Assembly: GCF_017498545.1 (NCBI RefSeq)
Contig: NZ_CP071793.1
Coordinates: 6,337,001 to 6,401,000 of the forward strand
DNA from: Sulfidibacter corallicola
GTDB lineage: Bacteria; Acidobacteriota; Holophagae; Acanthopleuribacterales; Acanthopleuribacteraceae
Reading direction: 5' to 3'
Length of the DNA: 64,000 nt
The stretch's first letter is position 1, and every line of letters starts with the position of its first letter. The notes under the pieces are model-generated. The model did not search any database and was not told where the DNA came from. It saw only the letters and a program-made list of their open reading frames with translations. Shown here piece after piece: positions 33,362 to 40,635 of the stretch. The translations under genes and the position numbers were made by a program.

Positions 33362-34134
33362 AAACAACCCGTCCTTCCGCCGTCGACCGGCAGGTTGACA
33401 CCGTTGATGTAGGCTGCCGCGGGCGAGGCCAGAAACGCCGTGGCCGCGGCCGTTTCCCTCGGCTCGGCGAATCGCTTGGCCGGAACGCTCTGCTTCCAGG
33501 CTTCGGCCACATCCTCGGCCGGCTTACCCTGTTTGGCCGCGTTGGCTTCGATCAGCGCGGTCAAGCGCGGCGTATCGGTGAAACCCGGCAGGACGTTGTT
33601 GACCGTGATGCCGAAGGGCGCCACTTCGATGGACAGGGTTTTGGCCCAATTGGCCATGGCCCCGCGTACGGTGTTGCTGACGCCCAGGTGGGGAATGGGC
33701 ACCTTGACGGAGGTCGAGATGATATTGATGATGCGGCCGTAGCCGGCTTCCTTCATGCCGGGCAACAGCAGCCGGACGAGCAGGGACGCGGCCAAGATGT
33801 GGTTGCGAAAACCCGCCATGAACGCTTCCGGCTCCGCTTGGGAAATGGGCCCGGGTTTGGGGCCGCCGCTGTTGTTGATCAAAATGTGGATCGGTCCGTC
33901 GGCCAGTTCCCCGGCGACCGATTTCTCCAGCAGTTCCTGGTCCCCGATATCGAGACTGATGCTGTAGTGCCCCTTGCCCGGCAGCGATTTCAGAACGTTC
34001 GCGAGCTTGTCTTCACTGCGGGCGAGGGCGATCACGGTACATCCCATGCACGCCAATTGGTGCGCGATCGCCGCGCCGATGCCCTGGGAAGCACCACACA
34101 CCAAGGCCCGTTTTCCGGTTAAATCCAAATTCAA
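33358..34134 (-). CDS. Atypical short-chain dehydrogenase/reductase lacking the YxxxK motif
   Basis: A 258-residue Rossmann-fold protein. Cofactor binding (LVCGASQGIGAAIA) and the structural NNSGG motif are intact, and GRIINIISTS carries the catalytic-type Ser. The position of the catalytic Tyr-x-x-x-Lys reads LGVSNTVRGAMANWAK, without the Tyr, so normal SDR chemistry is doubtful. Related 'LG(V/L)SNT(I/V)R' SDRs occur in kynurenine-pathway clusters of Bacteroidota, from memory of those clusters. The start is TTG at 34134 with GGGAGG (34141-34146) six bases upstream. It sits 132 bases after tryptophan 2,3-dioxygenase and overlaps the LLM gene by 4 bp. Confidence 0.85.
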   Translation of the reverse strand: MNLDLTGKRALVCGASQGIGAAIAHQLACMGCTVIALARSEDKLANVLKSLPGKGHYSISLDIGDQELLEKSVAGELADGPIHILINNSGGPKPGPISQAEPEAFMAGFRNHILAASLLVRLLLPGMKEAGYGRIINIISTSVKVPIPHLGVSNTVRGAMANWAKTLSIEVAPFGITVNNVLPGFTDTPRLTALIEANAAKQGKPAEDVAEAWKQSVPAKRFAEPRETAAATAFLASPAAAYINGVNLPVDGGRTGCL

Positions 34135-34266
34135 GGTAATCCTCCCTGTTGACTTGGTCCGCGTTTCGATGCGAACGAATGCGCGCGAACCGAGATCGGC
34201 CGCGATCCCGTTCCGGTTTCATTCGCTGGCGAAGAGCCGTAGCGCTTCGAATCGCGGAGGGTTGCG

Positions 34267-35100
34267 TCAGACGTCCGAACCGATCATGTTGCGCACGTCC
34301 CAAAGTTCCGGGAAACACTTGAGGTCTTCGCGCGTGCGCAGGAATTGCCATCCCGTGCTTCCACCCGTGCCCGCTTTCTGACCGATGGTTCGCTCGACCA
34401 TGACCGCGTGGGTCTTGCGCCAGAGCATCAACTTCTCGTCCAGGTCGAGCATGGCTTCGAACAGGAGCACCCAATGGAAGTTCTCGCGGGGGTCCTCGTA
34501 GATCTGGCGGACGGTGCGCGTCAACCGCTCGTTTACCTCGTGCGCCTTGCTGTAATCGCGTTTCAGGATTTCTTCCGGAACCGTATAACCGGCTCGTGAG
34601 AGGCACATCAGCGCTTCGTCGTACACCGAGGGTTCGGTCTGGATACGCGCCAATCGGGCGCGGATGTCCGGGAGCTTTTCGAAGAATTGCAGGAAAAAGG
34701 GATTGCGCAGTCCGTAGGTGAACTCCATCTCGCGGAACTGAGCCGATTGGAACCCGGATGCGGGTTTCAACAGGCCGCGAAATCCGGAGAACTCGATCGG
34801 GGTGAGCGTACCGAGCAATCGAATTTGTTGCACCTGAAGTTCCATTATGGCGCCAATTCTCTTGATGGCCTTCAATGCGCGGGAAACGGTGTTTTCGCGA
34901 AAGCTTTCCACGAGTCGCGTGGTTTCGTGAAGAACCTCCTTGAACCACAACTCGGCCGACTGATGGATGATGATGAAAAACATTTCGTCCGGGTGATGTG
35001 GCTGGGAACGCAGATGTTGGAGATCGAGCAACTCGGGAAGTTTGAGGTAGGAATTGTAGTTCAACTCCTCGAGTACCAGGTCCTTGTAGTCAATCGTCAT
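34267..35100 (-). CDS. kynA: Tryptophan 2,3-dioxygenase
   Basis: A 277-residue heme dioxygenase that opens the indole ring of L-tryptophan to N-formylkynurenine, the first step of the kynurenine pathway. Family signatures are clear: YNSYLKLPELLDLQ, FFIIIHQSAELWFKEVLHE, SGFRGLLKPASGFQSAQFRE, the heme-ligand region LWRKTHAVMVERTIG and the substrate loop KAGTGGSTG. The ATG at 35100 is preceded by AGGAG; a 70-codon upstream open stretch is not TDO-like. It is the first gene of a five-gene minus-strand cluster (TDO, SDR, LLM, ALDH, RidA-type) and is divergent from an antiporter gene. Confidence 0.96.
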   Translation of the reverse strand: MTIDYKDLVLEELNYNSYLKLPELLDLQHLRSQPHHPDEMFFIIIHQSAELWFKEVLHETTRLVESFRENTVSRALKAIKRIGAIMELQVQQIRLLGTLTPIEFSGFRGLLKPASGFQSAQFREMEFTYGLRNPFFLQFFEKLPDIRARLARIQTEPSVYDEALMCLSRAGYTVPEEILKRDYSKAHEVNERLTRTVRQIYEDPRENFHWVLLFEAMLDLDEKLMLWRKTHAVMVERTIGQKAGTGGSTGWQFLRTREDLKCFPELWDVRNMIGSDV

Positions 35101-35308
35101 AAAGAACTCCTGGGCTTGGGAAAGTTCACAAAAAAGAGCCGGAGTTTTGCAAAACTTCCAGTAGAATCCACTAGAAAGACGGCCACCAACGAGCCAAATC
35201 AATTGCCAGCGTGCTTCTGCCAGGAAATGGAGAGAGCTTGTCTGTCCTCTTTTAACTGGTTTGGCTACTCTTTGTAAAGAAATATCCCGAGGAGACAAAG
35301 CTACATTC

Positions 35309-37555
35309 ATGGAAAGTCATCACTTGCTTACGACCTTCGCGGCAGCCTGTGGGCTAGGCGTTTTTTTTCTCATCCTGGCCCAACGTCTCAAGGTTTCCGC
35401 GATCGTGATCCTCCTGATCGGGGGCATCGTGGCCGGACCCCAGGTGCTGAATTTGGTTCATCCCGATCACCTGGGCAGCGGACTGAACGCGATCATCTCG
35501 CTCGCCGTCGGCCTGATCCTGTTCGAAGGTGGCCTGACGCTGGACGTGAAGGGTTATCGCGAGGTGTCTCGCGAGATTTGGGGCGTGCTCACCAAGGGCA
35601 TCCTGGTGACCTGGATCTTTTCGGCCTTGGCCATCAAGCTGGTGTTCGATTTCGATTGGCCCTTTTGCTTTTTTGCCGCGAGTCTCATCATCGTCACCGG
35701 CCCCACCGTGATCGGCCCGCTGCTGCAGCGGATCCGTGTCAGGAAGAACATTCACCACATCCTCCACTGGGAAGGGGTCCTGATCGACCCGATCGGGGTG
35801 TTCATCGCCTTGCTGTGCTACGAATGGTTCGTCAGCGTCTATCTGGAGAACACCACTACCGGTGGCGCGCTGGGCGGGTACCTGGTCGAATTTTTCGGCA
35901 GCGGTTACCAGACCATTTCCTATTTCAATTTCTTCCTGCGGTTCATCGTGGGCATGGTCACCGGTCTGGGACTGGGTGGCGCACTCTACCAGTTTCTCAA
36001 GCGCGAGTGGATCCCGGAAGAGTACATGAACATTTCGGTTCTGGCCTACGCCATGGGGATTTTCATGGCGGCCGACCTGTTGGTGCACGAGGCGGGGCTG
36101 CTGGCGGTCACCGTGGCCGGACTGCTGGTGGGCTACAAGGATACGCCCCAGCTCGACCGCATCATCGAATACAAGGTCGAATTGAAGGACCTGTTGATCG
36201 CGCTCCTGTTCGTGTTGCTGGCGGCAAACCTGGAGTTGGAGAAGTTCATTCACTACGGCTGGCCGCTGTTGATCGTGGTCGGGGCCGTCATGTTCCTGGT
36301 GCGACCGCTCAACATCTTCATTTCCACCCGCAAGAGTTCGCTGACCCTCAGGGAGAAGTTGTTTTTGAGCTGGATCGCCCCGCGCGGTATCGTGGCGGCC
36401 TCGATGGCCTCGATCTGTGCCTTCCACCTCTCGAACCTCGATTTCAAGGAGGCCGGCTTTCTGGAGACCTTCACGTACTCGGTCATCGCCGGTACCGTGG
36501 TCTTCCAGGGGTTCACCGCCAAATTCGTGGGTGGCGCGCTCGGCGTGCTGGAGTCGCGTCCCAAGGGCTGGGTCATCGTCGGGGCCCACAAGCTGGGGCG
36601 CCTGGTGGCACAATTCATTCAGGAATCCGGCTTCAGCGTGGTGCTCATCGATACCAACCCGCGCGAGATCAAGCTGGCGCGCCGCGAGGGTTTGGTCGCG
36701 ATCAACGAGAACGCGATGCAGATCGATCCCGAAACCAATCCGAACCTCTACGGGATCGGCAACTTCCTGGCGCTGACAGAGAACGAGGATCTCAACCGGT
36801 TGCTGTGCCAGCGCTGGAGCAACATGCTCAGCGACGCCAATATCTACCGCTGGGTGTCGGAAGAGGCCGAGAACGCGGTCGCCAACGCCAAATTGTTGGT
36901 GGGCAGCTCGGTCTGGAACCACCTGCAACTGAAAGCCGTGTTGGCCCAGGAAGAGCGGGAGGAGCTGAAGGCGCGCCGCATTTCCACCAACCTCCAGACC
37001 TACCAGCGGCCCGAACAGGTGCTCATGTGCCTGTACAACGGCGAACTCTATCCCTACGTTCCCGCCGACAGCAACGGCCAAGCCCTGGTCCTGACGCTGG
37101 CGCCGGTTTCCGGTGGATTGGAGATCCCCAGCAACAAGAAGTGGGTCCTCTTCTCCGAGGCAGACTCGCTGGAGTCCCTGTATCGCAACATGTTGGATAA
37201 ACTGGCCAACGAATATCCCGAGCTGGATCGCGACACGTTGCTGGGCGAACTCATTCAGCGCGAGGAGGAGTTCAGCAGCCTGCTGGGCCACGGTATCTCG
37301 CTACCGCATACCTACAGCAACGCCATCGACAGCACGCTGATCCTCATCGCGCGCGTCGATCCGGCGATCTCCTGTAAACACAGCGGTTCCGACATTTCGC
37401 TGGTGTTCATGCTGCTGAGTCCCGAAGACCACCCGGTCGAACACCTGAACCAAATCTCCCAAATCGCGAAATTCGTGATGCGGGAGGAGACCCGGTCGGC
37501 GCTGGTGGCGGCCAAAACCGAGGCGGACCTTCACTATGTCATCGAAAACGGGTGA
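35309..37555 (+). CDS. CPA1-type Na+(K+)/H+ antiporter fused to TrkA-N and PTS-EIIA-like domains
   Basis: A 748-residue inner-membrane protein. Residues 1-400 contain about twelve TM segments of a cation:proton antiporter with LILFEGGLTLDVKGY and the ion-site motif EGVLIDPIG. From about 413 a TrkA-N Rossmann domain follows (GWVIVGAHKLGRLVAQFI, then SVVLIDTNPRE). A linker region covers about 480-620, and residues about 625-748 resemble a PTS EIIA type-2 domain, with a His in LGHGISLPHTYSN at the phosphorylation position. Nucleotide binding and perhaps phosphorylation may gate the transporter. The ATG at 35309 has GAGGAG only at long spacing (14 bases). It is divergent from kynA. Confidence 0.88.
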   Translation: MESHHLLTTFAAACGLGVFFLILAQRLKVSAIVILLIGGIVAGPQVLNLVHPDHLGSGLNAIISLAVGLILFEGGLTLDVKGYREVSREIWGVLTKGILVTWIFSALAIKLVFDFDWPFCFFAASLIIVTGPTVIGPLLQRIRVRKNIHHILHWEGVLIDPIGVFIALLCYEWFVSVYLENTTTGGALGGYLVEFFGSGYQTISYFNFFLRFIVGMVTGLGLGGALYQFLKREWIPEEYMNISVLAYAMGIFMAADLLVHEAGLLAVTVAGLLVGYKDTPQLDRIIEYKVELKDLLIALLFVLLAANLELEKFIHYGWPLLIVVGAVMFLVRPLNIFISTRKSSLTLREKLFLSWIAPRGIVAASMASICAFHLSNLDFKEAGFLETFTYSVIAGTVVFQGFTAKFVGGALGVLESRPKGWVIVGAHKLGRLVAQFIQESGFSVVLIDTNPREIKLARREGLVAINENAMQIDPETNPNLYGIGNFLALTENEDLNRLLCQRWSNMLSDANIYRWVSEEAENAVANAKLLVGSSVWNHLQLKAVLAQEEREELKARRISTNLQTYQRPEQVLMCLYNGELYPYVPADSNGQALVLTLAPVSGGLEIPSNKKWVLFSEADSLESLYRNMLDKLANEYPELDRDTLLGELIQREEEFSSLLGHGISLPHTYSNAIDSTLILIARVDPAISCKHSGSDISLVFMLLSPEDHPVEHLNQISQIAKFVMREETRSALVAAKTEADLHYVIENG

Positions 37556-37619
37556 TGGCCTCCTGAGCCGGTTCCGACCGGCGCGAATCCCTGTCCTGTC
37601 ACCATAAGTTTGTGCAGGA

Positions 37620-37648
37620 TTGAAAGTTGCGGCTGCCCGCGTTATCCT
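37620..37648 (+). promoter_or_regulatory. Predicted sigma70-like promoter of the PilZ/receiver gene
   Basis: TTGAAA at 37620-37625, a 17-base spacer, and TATCCT at 37643-37648, about 108 bases before the ATG at 37756. Prediction from consensus only. Confidence 0.35.
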
Positions 37649-37755
37649 GGAGTGCGAATCTTTATCGCAAATCCCCAAAATCTCTCGATGAAGCGACGCC
37701 GTAGACCGCCGATCGGTCGTTCTTCGTCCTCCGTCGATGTGTACCCGAATTCACC

Positions 37756-38964
37756 ATGGCAAAAAAGAAGAAAAAACATCCAAGCATCGCCGACCGTCAG
37801 GAGATCCAAATCATCTTGGGCAAACTGATGCACAAGGCGCAGGCGATCACCTTGAAGGTGGGTGGCGAGAAGGTGCGTTGCCTCATTTTGGACGAATTGG
37901 AAGATTCGTTCATCTTGCGGCTCGATGCCGAAATTCGCGAAAAGCACGGGCTCCAACCGCGCACGCTCATCCACCTGACCTTCTACTACGAGGGCAAGGA
38001 ATATTACGGCTCGGTGGCGATGCTCGGGTTCGGCCGCTACGAAAACAAGGAGGCCATTCGCCTGGCCTTTCCCCAAAGCATTTCCATCAACGACGAATTC
38101 GGCTTGACGCAATTGCATTTGACCCCGCGTAAGGAATTGACCTTCACCTCCACCCTCAACAAGCTCTGTGACGGCCAGGTGGTGAATATCGGTCTCAAGG
38201 GCATCGACCTCAAGAGTGCGGAATCGGAGCCGATTCGCGAACTGCTGGCCGTCAACCTGCCCACCAGTTTCGGGTTCGAACTGAACCCCGACCTGCGCAT
38301 TCACTGCACCGGCAACGTGCTGTACATCCAATCGTTTGGCGAACAGTTGGTGGGCATCGAGTTCGAGGGCCTCGACAAGGATACCCAAAAGATGCTGGCG
38401 GACTGGATTCATGAAGAATCCCTGAAGCAGCGCAACCAGGACCTTCATTTTCTGCGCGAGCGCAAGCAGCGGCGCGAAAAGCAGGCTGCCGGAAGCATGG
38501 AGGGCGAAGAGGAGGCCGAGGAGATCGAACAGGGACCGCGCCTCGAGGCCGACTACGCCAACACGGTGCTCTCGGAGGGCGACAGCTACATCTTGTTGTT
38601 GTCGCGTGACAAGGAGCTGCTGACGCGCATGGGTAAGAGCCTGAAGCGAAAATACGGGGTACTGATTTCCAAGGGGCGCTTCAGCAACGTTCAGAAGATC
38701 GTGGAATACTACCAGCCGACCCTGATCCTGATCGACGAGAATCTGGCCACCGTTTCCGGTTACGATGTCTGCAATACCATCAACAAGCACATCGAGGACG
38801 AACAGCAGTGCGTGCTGATGGGCGAGGTGGATGAAGGCGGTGACAAGCGGGAACGGGCGCTCGAGGTGGGTGCCATGGAGTACCTGGTCAATTCGCCGTT
38901 TCGACCGCTGTCCTTTTTCAAGACGGTGGATGAATTGGTGACGCTCTCCTCCGGCGGCATTTGA
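37756..38964 (+). CDS. PilZ-like domain protein with degenerate receiver domain
   Basis: A 402-residue protein starting MAKKKKKHPS. Residues about 20-215 form two beta-rich modules like flagellar-brake YcgR proteins; VVNIGLKGIDLKS stands where PilZ has its (D/N)xSxxG motif, with Gly in place of Ser. A charged linker follows (about 225-270, GEEEAEEIEQG). Residues about 280-395 resemble a receiver (SYILLLSRDKELLTRMGKSL), with Asp in LILIDENLATVSGYD but no conserved Lys (YLVNSPF). It may bind c-di-GMP or act as a phosphorylation-independent adaptor. It is transcribed alone and is convergent with yidD. Confidence 0.68.
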   Translation: MAKKKKKHPSIADRQEIQIILGKLMHKAQAITLKVGGEKVRCLILDELEDSFILRLDAEIREKHGLQPRTLIHLTFYYEGKEYYGSVAMLGFGRYENKEAIRLAFPQSISINDEFGLTQLHLTPRKELTFTSTLNKLCDGQVVNIGLKGIDLKSAESEPIRELLAVNLPTSFGFELNPDLRIHCTGNVLYIQSFGEQLVGIEFEGLDKDTQKMLADWIHEESLKQRNQDLHFLRERKQRREKQAAGSMEGEEEAEEIEQGPRLEADYANTVLSEGDSYILLLSRDKELLTRMGKSLKRKYGVLISKGRFSNVQKIVEYYQPTLILIDENLATVSGYDVCNTINKHIEDEQQCVLMGEVDEGGDKRERALEVGAMEYLVNSPFRPLSFFKTVDELVTLSSGGI

Positions 38965-38997
38965 GTGGGCACGAGAGACCGGCCCAGCCCGCGGCGA

Positions 38998-39312
38998 TCA
39001 GGGTTCGGCTCGATGGGGTTCGCCGTCTTCGGGAGGGGCTTCGTCTCGTTTCTCGCAGTCGGGGTGTCCTTCGGGCAGCGGGAGCGGGTCGTAACCGCCC
39101 GGATTGAACGGATTGCAGCGCAGGATGCGATAGGCGGTCAGCCACAGCGCCTTGTGCAGCGGGTAGGTCTTGAAGGCCTGCAGGCCGTAAGAGGAGCAGC
39201 TCGGGTAGAAGCGGCAGGACGGTGGCAACAGGGGCGAAATGAAGCGCTGGTAGAACTTGATCAGCATCACTGGGATGAAGTTGATGGCGGTGCGCAGGCG
39301 ATTCGCGGCCAA
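38998..39312 (-). CDS. yidD: Membrane protein insertion efficiency factor YidD
   Basis: A 104-residue protein with the YidD signature: LIKFYQRFISPLLPPSCRFY, PSCSSYGLQAF and RILRCNPFNPGGYDPLP. It is a membrane-attached protein that assists YidC-dependent insertion. The start is TTG at 39312 with AAGGAGG (39319-39325) six bases upstream. YidD normally lies between rnpA and yidC; here it stands alone, convergent with a PilZ-like gene and divergent from a K+ channel. The acidic C-terminal tail beyond the conserved core is species-specific. Confidence 0.95.
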   Translation of the reverse strand: MAANRLRTAINFIPVMLIKFYQRFISPLLPPSCRFYPSCSSYGLQAFKTYPLHKALWLTAYRILRCNPFNPGGYDPLPLPEGHPDCEKRDEAPPEDGEPHRAEP

Positions 39313-39500
39313 ACAGGGCCTCCTTCGAACCCCAAATCGGGCTCATCTCCATTGTAAACCCGAGCGTTGAAAATGGCATGCACAGGCCATCGAACCCCGG
39401 CCTTTTCTGAACAAAACCACCGCACTTTCGGGTAAGCTGTCAACCGTGGCGTCCGACGACAACCCATCCGTTCCGAACCTCTTCCGAGAAGACCAGGCTC

Positions 39501-40298
39501 ATGTCTCAATTGAAGCACAGGCTCCATGAAATCATATTCGAAGCCGATTCTCCGGCCGGCAAAACCTTCGATCTCCTGCTGATCGTCTGCATTCTCGCCA
39601 GCGTGCTGGTGGTCATGCTCGATTCGGTGGGCTCCTACCAGGCGCGATTCGGTCGCGTCTTCCTGACGGTCGAATGGGTGTTCACGGCGCTGTTCACCAT
39701 CGAATACATCCTGCGGCTCTACTGCGTGGGCAAACCGTGGAAATACGCCTTCAGCTTTTTCGGCGTGGTGGACCTGCTCTCGATCCTGCCCACCTACCTC
39801 AGCCTTTTCATTCCGGGCACCCAGTACCTGCTGGTGATCCGCACCCTGCGCACCATTCGCATCTGGCGCATCCTCAAACTGGCCCAGTACCTCCACGAGT
39901 GGGACTACATCCTGAAGGCCATGCGCGCCAGTGTGCGCAAGATCGTGGTGTTTCTGGTGGTCGTGGTGACCCTTGTCGTGATCCTGGGTTCGGCGATGTA
40001 CATGATCGAATCCGAGGAGACCGGTTTCACGAGCATTCCCCGCAGCATCTACTGGGCGATCGTGACCGTGACGACCGTGGGTTACGGCGACATCGCGCCC
40101 CGTTCGGATTTGGGGCAGATGCTGGCCGCCCTGGCCATGATCCTTGGCTATGCGATCATCGCGGTGCCGACGGGGATCGTGACGGTGGAGCTGGGACAGG
40201 CCCGCAAGGAAGTGTCCACCCAGGCTTGTCCGGAGTGCTCGCGCGAAGGCCACGATCCCGACGCCAAGCACTGCAAATTCTGCGGAGCGCAGTTGTAG
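39501..40298 (+). CDS. Voltage-gated K+ channel with C-terminal zinc ribbon
   Basis: A 265-residue six-TM channel. S1-S3 span about residues 22-110. S4 carries regularly spaced arginines (VIRTLRTIRIWRILKL). The pore loop contains the selectivity filter TVTTVGYGD before S6 (MILGYAIIAVPTGIV). The last 28 residues form a rubredoxin-like zinc ribbon (CPECSREGHDPDAKHCKFC), which is not part of the classical Kv channel and could act as a regulatory or tetramerisation element. Length and motifs match the bacterial 'ion transporter' family. ATG at 39501 has a purine-rich site upstream. Confidence 0.94.
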   Translation: MSQLKHRLHEIIFEADSPAGKTFDLLLIVCILASVLVVMLDSVGSYQARFGRVFLTVEWVFTALFTIEYILRLYCVGKPWKYAFSFFGVVDLLSILPTYLSLFIPGTQYLLVIRTLRTIRIWRILKLAQYLHEWDYILKAMRASVRKIVVFLVVVVTLVVILGSAMYMIESEETGFTSIPRSIYWAIVTVTTVGYGDIAPRSDLGQMLAALAMILGYAIIAVPTGIVTVELGQARKEVSTQACPECSREGHDPDAKHCKFCGAQL

Positions 40299-40635
40299 GT
40301 CCCAACCCCACAGCATTCGCGATAAATCATCCAGAATTTGGCGGCGTAGACCGGTTTCGCAGTTGGGCGACGCTTTTCGGCATGGCTCGACGAGAGATTT
40401 GGCAGCGCCTGTCGCTTCCCTCTTTGGGCGTCGTAAGGGCCTGAAAGCGACCCGTCGGCCCGCGGCTTTACCGGCCCAGCCCAACCCACAGCGGCGACGC
40501 CTCTCCCTGGATGCTTGGAACTGCGTTGGGCATCGCTTTGATGCGGGGATGTCGCGGAACCCGGTGTGCTGCCCAGCGGGCAATAAAAAAGGCGGCCGCG
40601 AGGGCCGCCTTTTTGGATCGTTGCGTTTTCCCGCA
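40299..40635. other. Convergent intergenic region containing a terminator
   Basis: 337 bases between the channel and the TonB-dependent receptor, whose genes converge. It contains the hairpin at 40585-40614. Apart from this nothing was recognised; several open frames in it are GC-driven. Confidence 0.6.
40585..40614 (-). terminator. Bidirectional terminator after the TonB-dependent receptor gene
   Basis: The stem GGCGGCC / GGCCGCC with loop GCGAG is flanked by A6 on the left and T5 on the right, so it can terminate both strands. It lies 22 bases after the receptor stop. Confidence 0.9.

Noticed and set aside
35354..37291. Open frame of 645 codons on the minus strand
   Set aside because: Antisense to the antiporter-TrkA-EIIA gene; Gln/His/Arg-rich product with no family features.
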